From: Sclerurus mexicanus
Lineage: Eukaryota > Chordata > Aves > Passeriformes > Furnariidae
NCBI GenBank assembly: GCA_013396755.1
Contig: VWZF01002437.1
Span: 496,001-560,000, forward strand
Reading direction: 5' to 3'
Length of the DNA: 64,000 bases
Every line of letters starts with the position of its first letter. Positions within the stretch are counted from its first letter, which is position 1. Positions 14,801-26,685 of this stretch are shown here, piece after piece. The notes under the pieces were generated by a model that was not told where the DNA came from, made no database searches, and worked only from the letters and a program-made list of their open reading frames with translations. Both the position numbers and the translations under genes were made by a program.

Positions 14801-17800
14801 AAAGAAAAAAAAATTTAGAGTAAGTGAAAGCAGAGCTCAAACTGTGAGACACAGAAAGCAAAGAAAAAATCACACCCCAAAAATCTCAGCTAAAGTATTT
14901 TTAACATTTTACACCAAGCAACAATGATCCCAAGTACAGAAAGCAACCAAGTTACACTGTGCTGGCACATAACCAAAGCTCAAAACTCTGCTCTCCTGTG
15001 TGTTAGCTCAGCATGCGTGAAAGTAACATGCACAGAACCACATGAAACTGCAGTGCAAGACATGTCCACCTGGCCCATTTAATGAAGTATGGCAAATGGT
15101 TGAGCAGGTTGAATGTGTAGAAGGAATATCGAGTAATCTCTGTTACAGTCCATACCACCAGAAAAAGAATAACGCTCTCCTCATTCTGGATCTGCAGAAG
15201 TATAAAAAACCAACATTTTCTTCATCCTTAAGCCTATTTTCTCTGCAAACTGCAACAGACTTCTCTTTAAGATACATGGAACAGAACTAACATCTTGTAA
15301 AGAAAGAAAATTGTGTCATAAAAGTTATATGCTGAAACCATGTACAGTTCATTATCATATGTATTTACTAATATACATACACTGTGCAAACTGAGCAATC
15401 TTTATCCATTATGCAAATATCGAAATAAACCTCCCTATAATTATGCTTATTCCTCCTCTTTATTCTTTACCTGCATTTTCACTACACTAACTGTCCCCTC
15501 TTTTATTTGTAGTTGACTTACTTATTTTCTTACTCCTCAAAACAGCAAGAACAAAACAATGCTACAGAAGATATGTTCTTTTCATGATCAGTTTTTAACC
15601 ACCCTGCTCTTCATTACTCTGTCTCCTAGACTTTCTCTTACTTTTCATCTTGCTTTATCCTCACCGTATAATACACGTCTCCATGAAACTTTAGACAAAA
15701 GGAATTGCTTTGTATAATCACTAACTGGAACGTCGTTGCAGAAGATCAAGTTTGGCAGACTTCAGGGACCTTTCAGATAGTTAAGGAGATGGAGCACAGA
15801 TGGATCACTACATGAACAGTAGCTGGTAGACCAGAAGCTATGGGTAAACCCACTCAGCAATCCCATTTAAGTTCTGAGTCATTAAACTGCCTCATCAGTA
15901 GGTAGCACATCTCTGCTGTTTCAAAACATTGGTTCTTTTTCACTCTGAGTGAACACATAAACAAAAGTCCCCAAATACAAAGAAGGCACCTGGGGATCTA
16001 TTACAAACACTACCTTCTGAGAAGAAGAATTACACGCAAGTAATTTTCTTTTCTTTAAGAGGGAGGAATTTTGTAATACACTTCCATGCCTAAAGGCTGA
16101 AAACCTCCAGGGATGTCTGTGAAATAAAATAAAGTAACACAAGTTTTGTTAAAATTACAAAAAAGGGGAATTATTTTTTTAAAATCAAATGCAACATGGT
16201 GACAAAGCTTACTACATCTCCAAGATGCTGAAAATCCATGACTCTGTCGAAAGTCAAGAAGAACTGTAAGTGCTCATAAAATTGCTCCCTCAATGTGTCA
16301 GTCAAAGAAGGTGCACTTTTAGTGGAAGGAGCTCACCAACATCACAGAATAAACGGAGATGTAAAAATAGCGCCAAGATCACAAACAAATAGGAACAATT
16401 GAAGTGCAAAAACATCCAAACAAATAAGCAAAGGTAAAGAAAGAATCAGGCTGTTATGCAATTAGAGACAAACACTGATAACACAAACTTGGATTCAAGT
16501 CATGGTGCTGAATCCAAGCAGAAGAGCTTTTAAATAAGTATGCAGAGAATTCCTATCTGTTGCCTTGCAAATCTCCAGTCAAGTGGAGAGATCTGGGTCT
16601 GGCTATTGCCACTAACATGCCTCTCACCAGCACCTAAAGTGACCCTGAACATTCATGCCTGCTAAGCAGTAACAGCATGAAATCCAATCAGACATACATT
16701 CAGAGGTGTTTTTTTCTTGGACACAGCCTGATCTACTGTACTGTAGATAGGGGAAATAAAAGAAATTACTGGATATGCTAAAGATTTAGTCCACTGCAGA
16801 TAAAAAATGGTAAAATGCAGTGCTGTAGTCCAGCATTTGCGTAAACATTCAATATAAAACCCTTAATCTTTGAGACATTTTCCCTTAAGGAAAACATTAA
16901 AACACTTAGCTTACAATAAAAACAAACCAACCAACCAACCAACAAACAAAACCCCCACAAACAAACAAAAACACTCTAAAAACACAAACAAAAAGAAACC
17001 CAAAACTATGAAAAGCCTATTCCATGTTAAGAAAAGCAACAGTAAAGGAAAAGATGCAGTGTAGAAAATGAGTCCTCTGTGAACTGAAACAAAGAGATTT
17101 GATGAGGCAGGTGCTAGGTAACCCATTTGCAGAAAGGCCTATGCCATCTGCTGGTGAGACAGTTTAATGGCTCAGCTTTTCAAGTTCCAAAGAAATTCAG
17201 GAGCACAAAATCCATCACTTAATTCTTATATGCCTTTCATAGAAACAGATTAATTCAGCAAGTGCTAGTTGAAGTTTCTGAAAGGGAATTGGTAACACTG
17301 CCCTAGATTTGCTGCTAAACAATACCAGTAGCCACTGATCTCAGACCACAGCCGGCACAATGCCGAAAATCCTGCTGATTCACAGCTAAGACCCAGAGTC
17401 AGTCTCCTGGGAAGATGCACATAAATTCTATTTTGTAACCACAACTTCCAAAATTGCACTCGGGTATGTAAGCATTCTCTGTAGGAATATCATTAATTTT
17501 TAAATTGGTCTTCCTTTTGAAATGAGAACTGTATTGATAGCTTCTTCTTAAAAACAAGCAAAACAACCTGCTCACGCACATACCTGTTTTATACTATGTG
17601 CAATGAACCACACCATGAAGATTCTTGAACTCACTTGGACCCCAGTCACAAGCACAGATGTGCGAACTATTCCTTAAAAAGAGAAACATGTTATCTCTGT
17701 TCCACAATTCATGTTTTAACTAATGACAGGAGAAACTAAAACAAAGAACTCACCAACTGCACAGTGGACTACCTGTAAATAAGAATAAGTTAGAGGTTAC

Positions 17801-18800
17801 TGATGTGCAGCATGTTACTAGTTACACTATAAACATGACCTTTTGATATTAATATAAATCTAGGCTTAATTCTGAAGGGAAGTGTTTTTTGTCTCCAACT
17901 AACAGTCTTTAAAAGAACTACACGGCAGAGTCCTGGCAACCAATGGGCTCAGTATCTCAGCTGTCCGAATGAGTGAAAGACATTCATTTTCAAAACTAAT
18001 TGTATTATTAGACATGCAGACTTACAAAGCTTTTTTTTTTTTTTTCAACTAGTATGCTTCCCTTCCAATACCTTATTCAAAGAAGAATTTTACAGGACAG
18101 AATTTTAGTATATTCAGCTGGTGACGTGATTTTAATAGTTGTTTGAACTAGAGATGTTGTAGGCAGATTGAGGAAAAATGTTAAAATGTAAATAGGCACT
18201 CTTTCCTGTGTCTGGGAAAGAGATAAACCCAACAGCTTCATTCCGTAGATGTACACAGATGTACATGAATCCAGTCCAGAAATAAACAGAAGTAGGAAAG
18301 GCACAAAGAATAATAAGTCGAGTATAAGGAATAATAATCTCTGGAGATGGTGGTGAAATATCTCCTATGCTAGAGGGTTGATCTGCTGGTGGGAATGCCT
18401 TTGAAATTTTGCCTTTTTCATTAAACACTCTCAAATCAAAGCAGTTCCCAGGCACTGTGTGATTTAAAGAAATATTAGAATTAAGTGCAAAAGAAATGTG
18501 CCCATTTGTTTCAATTAATACCTTGCCCCCCTTTCATTAAATAATAACAAAACTTCATTAAATAATAAAGTTACAAGGACTTTTAGTACTAATATAATAT
18601 TTTGATTTTATATTCAGGATAATAATGTGTTTTGCCTATGCTATGCAGCATCCAGTAAAGCAAACTAATGTTTAAAATTTACCTCAAGCAAAGCAAATGT
18701 CTGGAAAAATTTAAGCGTCTTTTGAACGCTTCTGAATAAGCCTCTATGTGTTCCTTTCTGTATATAAAACCGCACCATGGCAATACCTAATACCAGCCAC
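11793..18800 (-). CDS. HACD1: 3-hydroxyacyl-CoA dehydratase 1 (coding exons 2-7; exon 1 not in the sequence)
   Basis: HACD1 (formerly PTPLA) performs the third step of the very-long-chain fatty acid elongation cycle in the ER membrane, dehydrating 3-hydroxyacyl-CoA to trans-2-enoyl-CoA. It is best known from muscle, where loss causes myopathy. Six exons join in frame on the minus strand: 18683-18800, 17754-17772, 17584-17672, 15070-15191, 13369-13547 and 11793-11875, all with AG/GT borders. They encode about the last 200 residues of a family member of roughly 290, all multi-pass membrane protein. The catalytic Tyr and Glu of the family lie in the motif YPAGVAGE (Tyr codon 13523-13525, Glu codon 13502-13504). 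The C-terminus VIVEKDD fits HACD1 rather than HACD2. No stop or frameshift is seen. Exon 1, with the N-terminus and start codon, most likely fell into the gap at 22132. The head-to-head position with STAM supports the call. Confidence 0.95.
13369..13547 (-). CDS. HACD1: HACD1 exon 6 (catalytic exon)
   Basis: It encodes YNFFIILYPAGVAGELL through FDYYYFLIIVMFSYVP. It contains the conserved Tyr and Glu of the dehydratase active site seven residues apart (YPAGVAGE) and the next membrane segment. The donor is a strong gtaagt, the acceptor a tacag. Residue-level similarity to vertebrate HACD1 is very high. Confidence 0.96.
15070..15191 (-). CDS. HACD1: HACD1 exon 5
   Basis: It begins at 'ctgcag|ATCCAG' and ends at 'GCCAG|gtggac'. 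It encodes IQNEESVILFLVVWTVTEIT and RYSFYTFNLLNHLPYFIKWA, covering a membrane segment and the conserved TEITRYSFY stretch of the family. The donor gtggac is weaker than the others, but the frame and similarity leave little doubt. Confidence 0.95.
16920..17005. repeat. A/C-rich simple repeat (CAAA/CCAA type)
   Basis: A low-complexity run of 'aaccaacc', 'aaac' and 'aaaac' units in HACD1 intron 4. Open frames across it (for example poly-Asn/Thr/Lys) are artefacts of composition. Confidence 0.8.
17584..17672 (-). CDS. HACD1: HACD1 exon 4
   Basis: It encodes (G)IVRTSVLVTGVQVSSR and IFMVWFIAHSIKQ, a membrane segment of the family. The acceptor is 'tttaag', the donor 'gta'. The Arg in GIVRTSV stands where I recall Pro in mammalian HACD1 and HACD2; whether that is general in birds I cannot say. 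Confidence 0.94.
17754..17772 (-). CDS. HACD1: HACD1 exon 3, a 19-nt micro-exon
   Basis: Between a 'tacag' acceptor and a 'gtgagt' donor lie 19 bases encoding VVHCAV plus the first base of Gly. They join exon 2 (FALLE) to exon 4 (GIVRTSV) in frame and reproduce the expected family sequence at this point. Without it the frame would shift. It lies 81 bases from exon 4, so the intron between them is very short. Confidence 0.92.
18683..18800 (-). CDS. HACD1: HACD1 exon 2
   Basis: It encodes WLVLGIAMVRFYIQKGTHRG followed by LFRSVQKTLKFFQTFALLE, the first visible membrane segment and the loop after it. The first base completes a Gly codon split from the unseen exon 1. The donor on the minus strand is 'gtaaat'. 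Confidence 0.94.
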
Positions 18801-21800
18801 CTACAAAAGAAAGAGAATGGATACATTTCAAATTAGAATTCTAAAAATATCCATCCACTGTAAATAATTTAGTATTTTTCTTCACTTGCTTCTTCACTTG
18901 TCGGTGTTCTTAGATCATCAAAAATATCTTTAGACATAAATATTATGTTATGTAAACATTACACTCATTTCTTTACTTGGAAAAGGATGGAGAATGACTT
19001 GCTACGTTCACAGGACTGACTTGAATTGAGGGAACCTCCCAAAACCACCAGTCCATAAGACTTTTCTCTAGCAGTAACTAATTATTTTTACTATTAAATC
19101 CTCATGTATGAATTACTGTCACCTGAAAACACACGATGAACTTGGCACTGAAGCCACTGTTTGGGTTGCAGGTTTGAACGGGTAAAGGACCAGAATCTAT
19201 GCACACTGGTTTTACATTTTTCATGGCTCCTCAACTCATCGATTTCAGGGCTGACCAGTCATCTGAATGCTTCTGTTTGTGATTGTCCAACTGAAGTTAC
19301 CACTACAATTACATTTTCAAAAGTGTTGGAAGCAATCTTTAAAAATCAGACGGTAAAGTGCTGAAAGATGGGTGTTCTATGCTCCTGGCTTCCAGGGGCA
19401 GGCATATTTAACTAGCACACTTGAGGGTGTTGGACAATTTATTTAGTTTTAGGAGGGAAACAGAACAATTATGCCAATTAATAACCCTTCCAATGTAAGA
19501 GACTAACAGTATATATAAAACTTTAAAAACTTGATATAAAATTTAAATTGAATGGAAATGGATATTAAAGAAAAATAAACTTCTAAACTGTAGTGGGTTG
19601 ATCCCCACCATCAGCCCAGACATCGTACAATAACCCAAGACATATGAAGTTCTTTCCACAAAATAAATCCATATTTATATAATTAAGATTCTCAGAAGAG
19701 TGTACTATATGTTCCTTAATCACACAATGGTTTGGACTCTGGAGATCCTCTGTTTCCAACCCCCCTGCCTTGGAAAGGGACACCTTCCCCTAGACCAGGT
19801 TGTTCAGAGCGCTATCCAAGCTGGCCTTGGACACTTCCTGGGATGGGGCAACCACAGGTTCTTTGGGCAACCTGTTCCAGTGCCTCACCATCCTCACAGT
19901 AAAGATTTTATTCCTAATATATAATATCAACCTCACCTTTTTCAGTTTAAAGCCATTCCCCCTTGTCCTATCACTACAGGCCCTTGTTAGAAGTCCTTCT
20001 CCAGCTTTACTGTGGGCTCCCCTCAGGTACCAAAAGATCACAATAATGTCACTTCAGAGCCTTCTCTTTTCCAGACTGAACAATCTCAACTCTCTCAGCC
20101 TTTCAGAGATATGCCATGTGCATAAAATATCATACTAACAAGATGACTCAAAACTTCAGGTTTCAATCCACAAAGACTAGGGAAGTACAAAAATTCTTTA
20201 ATATAGACATAGGCATAACCAGAGCTATGGATGGCTCTTTTGAGAGGTAAAAATAAAAATCAAAAATCATAATAATTTTAGTTTAACTTCTCATCTTATG
20301 ATACTCAGAACAATTATTCAGTCCTTTCATTCTCCATAGGCCATAGCAAGCATGCTGTAGAAAACAAGAGCTCTGGCTAAGAAAGGGCCCAAGTGACAAA
20401 GCAGAAGGGTCTGAGAAATACTCAGAGGCAACATTCAGAGAGCATACAAACATTCAGAAAAATATTTATATAAACATTTGGATAAATATTTAACTCATCT
20501 GTTCTTATACTCCTCCCTGAGCATAAGGTATTGGCTAATGCTGGAAACAGGGTACCAGGAAACACTAATCTTTCAGTCAGAGCCGCTGTGCTGTAACAGC
20601 ATGAGAGTCGCATGGATCATGTCAGCTCCCTGTTCACCTCGGATGGCACGTACCTCAGTATGAGCCCCTTAACAACTCTTACGCAAGGTGGCTACTGCTA
20701 TGCAGTCACTTGGCGTGGCCCATTCCAGCACTTCATGACAGCATTTCAAACTCACATAGTTAGTCAGGCTTCCCCACATGGTAGGAATGATTCCCCTCCT
20801 TGATCCCTTCTACTTTAAGCCCATGAATCTGATCTGCCAGAGCTTCAAAATTTTCCCCAAGTGTTACTTAGATTTTATAATGGATTTTAAATATGAGTAC
20901 ATTTATTTCAAGTTGTTTCCTACCACTGTAGAAATGAGGAATTACTGGGATATCACTGGTATTCCTCCACAGTAAAGCTGCCCTGTTTTATAGTGAAGTG
21001 TTTGACAAAAGGAGGGTGACAGTGAGTTTACATCCAGCTGGCAGCATGAATGGTGACAGCAACAGCTCTGTCCTAGCCCTAAACTGAGAAGTCATAACAC
21101 ATCTAATCTAACAAGGCATTTTCTGTATCTCATTCCGTAACCAAAGTTTAGCAGAGAGAAGCATTGCAGAGAGAAGTAATCTTGAACAACACTCAGAAGC
21201 CAAGGCTCCAAGTATGTTTCGCTTAAATAAATTTTTATGTAGACATGAATTTTTGTAGATGGATTTATTTGGCTGTCAGTGGCTTTGACTTTGGATCTTA
21301 AGAAAGCCCTTGTACTGAGTATTGCAAAACACAAGGAAATCCTTTTTGATAGTAATGGAAGATGGGAGAGAAGGAAGTGGGAGATATTGAAGCAGCACCT
21401 AAGGTCAAAACTAGTATGGTTCGATAAACTTTTACAGACGTATAAAAAAGTCAGGGGCAAGAGTCAGTGTTCATTAGCAAATTCACACATGGACCACAAG
21501 TCTGGGAGTTCAACGAGGTAACAGCAATCTGCCAGCGAGAAAAACATTACCTTCAGTAAAAGCACTTTTCAAAAGGTGCTGCAGCAATATATGCAAAGAC
21601 TTAAATACATGTTCAAGATTCACAGATGCTAGAGAGAAGAAAGCCATTATGATCATTTTCCTGCTTTCTCCATCAGTACTTGAACTCCTGCTTCAACTAC
21701 AGCTGGTCAGTTTTGCTTTACGGGACTCAAAGGGCAGAGACTTCGCTGGGAACCAAAGTAAAAGCAGCCTTATGATGAATATCACCGCAGAAGTTATAAA

Positions 21801-22011
21801 ACGTTTAAATGTTAGCTTTCTTTTAAGCATGTGGAAATTAACAGGTTGGGGTTTTTTTTTTTCCTCCAAGATCTAGAGAACGGGACAAATTTTCAAGAAG
21901 TGAAAATATGTGATTCAAACACTAATAACATAAACCCGAGTGTTCTTACGATCTGTTATTCCAAATAAATACCCACTTTCCTCATGGCAAAGCCACGGAG
22001 CACAAGCTCGG
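18801..22011 (-). other. HACD1: HACD1 intron 1
   Basis: Sequence between exon 2 and the CpG island. It contains one CR1 copy in the same (minus) orientation as the gene, at about 19730-20110. No coding exon is seen in the rest. Confidence 0.65.
19730..20110 (-). mobile_element. CR1 LINE 3' fragment
   Basis: Read on the minus strand it gives the end of CR1 ORF2 (SDRTRGNGFKLKK, FTVRMVRHWNRLPKE, then SLDSALNNLV), followed by the untranslated tail with the 'ccaacccccctgcc' complement. It is 5'-truncated and lacks the terminal octamer tail. Confidence 0.92.
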
Positions 22012-22330
22012 AGGAGCCCCCTGGGCTAGTGCAGCAGCTGCTGCGGCTCTGCGGTCCCCGCTCATCACTGATGCCGGCCGGCCGGGCCGGCCGCGCTCGG
22101 CTGCGGACAGCCCTGCGCCCGGGGAGCCGGGNCCCCATCTGTCTTCCCCGGCGCCGCGGCCGCCGCCAGCGGCTCACATGGCCCGGCGCGCCCCGCCCTC
22201 CGCCCCGCGGGGCTCCCCGGGGCAGCCGGACCCGGCCCGAGGGAGGGAGGGACGGACGGACGGACGGAGGGCCCCGTGGGGACGGACCCCGCCTTGGCGC
22301 TGACCGCCCGGCAGCGGACGTAGCACACCC
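22012..22330 (-). promoter_or_regulatory. HACD1: CpG island, likely HACD1 promoter and exon 1 region
   Basis: A very GC- and CpG-rich block with GC-box-like words, a 'ggac' tandem at 22249-22268 and a 'gccggcc' palindromic cluster at 22074-22093. It lies upstream of HACD1 exon 2 in the right direction for the first exon. An N at 22132 marks an assembly gap. No sequence encoding the expected HACD1 N-terminus is present on either side, so exon 1 is probably in the gap. Confidence 0.7.
22132..22132. other. Assembly gap (single N) at the HACD1 CpG island
   Basis: One N stands for missing sequence of unknown length in GC-rich DNA. It is the best place for the missing HACD1 exon 1. Confidence 0.8.
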
Positions 22331-24950
22331 CAGCAAAAGTGACAGAAAACAGCCCGGTTCCTGGAAACACTGAAATGTGTGTCTGAGGTCGAACACCTGG
22401 GAGTCTGGTCGGAAACGGAGTAGTGGGAATATGCCCAGGTGCCCATTTCAGAGACCAAACAGCCCCCTCTGCCAGGGTGACCTCGGGGAGAGAACATCTC
22501 TCAGTCTGGTAGGTTTCCATAAATACCATCCTCAGTACATGAGGAACACTAAGGCCCACACCTGAGAAGGGGGAAATTTCTTCCAAGCGCTTGAAGAGCA
22601 CCCAGCTGGCAGACTGAAGGATGGCATGTGAATATGCGTGTTGTCTTGTAACTCTGCTCTCTGCGAACATGCACAAGGAAGCTAAGCCAGCACGGAAAGC
22701 ATTGCTGGGACTGGCTCTGGAAGGGGGACAGCCTCAGCCTCAGTTAAACTGATGTGATGTGACCCTTCAAAGGTGTGGGTTGCACCTGCTAACCCAACAC
22801 CTGCAGTCTATGCTAGCCTGGGGATGCCCTTTGCTGCTTAGGGCATCATACGTGTAGCCACAAACCCTTCATTCCCGAGCCAAACATGGTGCCCATGGCC
22901 ACTCAACCCAAACACCTCAAACACAGGCATATACAGACAGAAGAAATTCAAAACTGGGTCAGGATATCTTTATTAAGTCCTACTTATTAAATCCTAAAGA
23001 ATTTTGAGAGTCCAAGTCTCTCTGCTTTAGAATGGGGTAGGTCATCCCAGCATTGAAAACACCTAGATGGCCTCAGTTTGAGGGCCTTCACATAAAATAT
23101 AAGCAGATGTGCCTTAGGAAAACTAAATCTGCCCCTCCTCACCAAAGCGCACCAGCAGATGTTATTTCAGCCTCAAAACACAGACCCACTTGGTATGAGC
23201 CATGCAGAATCATGAGACCATCTTTATACTTCAGAGTAGTTAAATGCCAGACAGTAAGTTGAAATCCTGAGGAAGGAGAATTTGTTAAAAAAATAAGCAA
23301 CTTATATTCTGCTTGTCCTTATGCCCTGTCTTCACTTAGTGTTCCCAACACAGTGCCAGAACTTATTTAGAAAACAGGCTTACATATAGTCCTTGCACAC
23401 TATTTTAGGTTTATGGTATGTAGTAATCAGTGAGGTATTCAAGGATAAATGCAAATAAACAGAATTTAGCTATGTCTAAATTGAACAAAACGTCTTACAT
23501 GTCTTTTTGTGCATTCATCCAGGTGTGTACATCTATTATTTTATTTACTCCTCTAGGAATTTGACAGAAGATGCTTGCAAAAGATGTGGTGTAGAATTGA
23601 TTGCATAAATCTTGTGGAAAGAACTAGAAGATGTGCTTGTATTTGGCACATCTGAAGCAGCTGGAATTGTGAATTGCTACCACAAAATAAACTGCAACAC
23701 TGAAGAACAAACACGTGTTAAAGGGAGATTCCAGTTGAGTTTGGTTTATCTGAGTTTTTAGTTTATCCAAATGCAGTGTACTTTTTGCTGTAATAGGTTA
23801 ATCGAACTCTGTACCACAATTATTTTCTTTATGGGATATTTTAGACTGTAGCACTGTTTAACTATCCTGATGTTTCATTGCATTGGTAGGCTTGGATAGA
23901 TTTATGTATAAACCAGTCTCACCAATTGTGATCTGTGCAGTTGGCACCTTTGCACACTTCAGGCTGGCTGTATCAAGAAGCTAACACCACTCTAATGTTC
24001 TAATTGTATAGATATATGTATATAACATGCACAAAACTTAAATTAGTACCATTAACTTCAATGATACTGTTAATGTGATTTAAATAAAATATATGTTAAA
24101 AATTAACTGCTAGCATAAGTATGTTCTTAAACTCCCTTCCCTATATTATGCAATAAAATTAATATTTTTCTTAAACAAAGAAGCTTTGCTACCTTGCCAA
24201 CATATTTCAGGCAAATTTTTCACAGGGTTTCACAAAACATACTGCAATAATTCTAAAAATACCTTCCAATTTTTCATATATTTCAATGGTAGCTTGCTTG
24301 TGTGAGCACTACAATCTCTACAGAGGAGACTGCTTACATTATTGGTTTCAGAGCACACACAATCTAAGTGTGTTATTTAGTTTTATTTCAAGGACTTGAG
24401 TTAAAAAGGGCTCTTTATCAAGTGAGTAGTGTTCTAATCTAACGCCTGTTATGGTCAGTAGAAGCATTTCTATTTCCTTCTTCAAAGAGTGGTGGAGAAC
24501 AAAAAGATTAATTTTAACCTCATCATGGGTTGAAAACTGGTCTGAGTTATCAGGAAGAAAAAGTGACCATATTGGGTGTAGCCAGTTTGGCCACACTGAG
24601 AACAGGTGTTTGTGCCAAAAAAAGCACTAGGACAAGTGGTTCCCTACAGCAGTATCAGGAGACTGGCACAGAGTGATGCTCCAGCCAGGGAAGTGCAGGC
24701 ACCCAGAGATCCCAGCAGTCAGCAGCTTCCAGCCTTTTACAGATATGTCACAATACATCACTATAAGCTTACAAAAGCAAATGTTATAAACACGTTTTTG
24801 TGTTTGACTCGAGTGAACTTTTAATCCAAAATCATTTACCAAAACTGCAGTGTAAACATATGAACTATTAGTTCATGTGAGTTGGTTTGCAAGTACTGCT
24901 TTTAATTCAGGGAGACTGAGGAATATATAAACCCTCGTTTCTGACATTTA

Positions 24951-25004
24951 TGTGCAAGTATTAACTAGAAAGTTGCATGTGCAAGTATTAACTAGAAAGT
25001 TGCA
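24951..25004. repeat. Perfect 27-bp tandem duplication, two copies
   Basis: The unit beginning 'tgtgcaagtattaactag' at 24951-24977 is repeated without a mismatch at 24978-25004. It is a recent local duplication in intergenic DNA. Confidence 0.95.
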
Positions 25005-26144
25005 CATCACAATTTTTAATGTGACCACAGCAAAATGAATTGTGTTATAAAGTTGATTATTAGAATACGTGCCTAGTTCTAAGATTACATGGATTTGAAG
25101 GAACTCCAGTTATATGCTTCATATAATTCTACTTGCTTACTTCATAAATATTAAGGTAAAAAGAGACAATTAAATAATTTTAGCCTGACTTCTTATATAA
25201 CAGCAGACACCAGACTTACTGTATTGGTATGTTTCACATCTTCTCTTTATATAAGGGAACAGATAAGAATACCGCAAGCCATGCTACTTGTACACTTGCA
25301 ACATATTAGGACATGGACAATAATATTATAGAAGGGAAGTAAATTGCCGTAGTTCAGTCCTTAGAACACTAACATGTGCCCTGTGACTTGGAAAAATTTT
25401 GCCTTAGTCATATCATTGTATTGTTATGCATTACAGAATCTTGTGTGCCATCCAAAACATCTTGTACTTGCTCAATCAAAGACAAAAGCTGTGATTAAAT
25501 GGACTGCTGGCACTTTCTGTATTCTGAACCTTTCTCTTTTCCTTTAATTATCATTTCTCCACAGCTTCTAGGTCCAAAAGCAACGTATGCAGTGGATTAT
25601 AATGAAAATGCAGTTAAAGGTCAGTGGTTGTTATGAGACAACCATTGTTCTTCATATCTGTCCCCTTACTAAAAGTGTACTGGCCTGAGTTTTTCCTGGC
25701 ATTATACACCTTATCTTTAAAATGCAGCAGCCATAAAACTAATATGTGCTAAAATAAATGGGCATGACAAATAAAATACTCCTCCAGTCAAGTGGAACTG
25801 TAGCAGACCTACATAGCCACAAAGTTTTTGCCTTCCTCTAAGAAAACTCTTATCTAATGCTGATATATGTCAGTTGAGTTATTGTAAAAAATATTAGAAC
25901 TTCCCTAGGAGATTGTCATTTACAAGTTACTGTTTCTAAGTATTCTTTCCTACCAGAAGACTACAAGGAAACTAATCATTGTGTATCATCAAATCCTTTT
26001 TATGGATGAACTCTTGTCATAAGTTAAAAAATGAGACAAAGTATAAAACCAAACAATAGAAATAAAACACTTACTTAAGCAAATTTAGAAGTATGTCACA
26101 TCTTTAAAATCCAGGAAGTAAAATTAACTGAATACATGCCTTTG

Positions 26145-26685
26145 TGAGACCCCACCTAGAGTACTGCATTCAGCACTGGGGCCCCTGATGTAAGAAGGAC
26201 ATGGACCTGTTTGAGGAAGTCCAGAGGAGGCCATGAAGATGATCAGAGGGCTGGAGCACCTCTGCTATGGAGACAGGCTGGAAGAGTTTGGATTGTTCAG
26301 CCTGGAGAAGAGAAGGGCCCAGGGAGACCTCACTGCAGCCTTCTGGTGTCTGAAGAGGACCTATAAAAAAGGTGGAGAGGGACTTTTTACAGGGGCATTG
26401 TAAAGGCATAGTGTAAAGACAAGGGGAACGGCTTTAAACTGAAAGAGGGTAGATTTAGATGAGATATTAGGAAGAAATTATTTCCTGTGAGGGTAGTAAG
26501 GCACTGGAAGAGGTTGCCCAGAGAAGCTGGGAATGCCCCATCCCTGAATGTGCTCAAGACCAGGTTGGATGGGGCTCTGAGCAACCTGGTCTGGTGGAAG
26601 GTGTCCTTGCCCATGACAGCGGGGTTAGAACTAGATGATCTCTAAAGTCTCTTCTAACCCAAACTATTCTACGATTCTGTGATCA
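26145..26685 (+). mobile_element. CR1 LINE 3' fragment
   Basis: It runs from 'gtactgcattcagcactggg' through the final part of CR1 ORF2 and the 3' tail with 'ggttagaactagatgatctc' to 'ctattctacgattctgtga'. Several small indels break the frame. It is one of the longest CR1 copies in the window. Confidence 0.93.

Larger units (their letters stand above)
11876..18682 (-). other. HACD1: HACD1 introns 2-6
   Basis: Non-coding sequence between the exons listed. It is AT-rich with few recognisable repeats; the clearest are a T-run at 18032-18045 and the A/C-rich simple repeat at 16920-17005. An open frame on the minus strand at 18132-18455, in intron 2, resembles no family I know. Confidence 0.7.

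Noticed and set aside
21956..22676. Open frames of up to 203 codons on both strands in the HACD1 CpG island
   Set aside because: They cross the N at 22132, have the Pro/Arg/Gly bias of GC-rich DNA and match nothing in HACD1.
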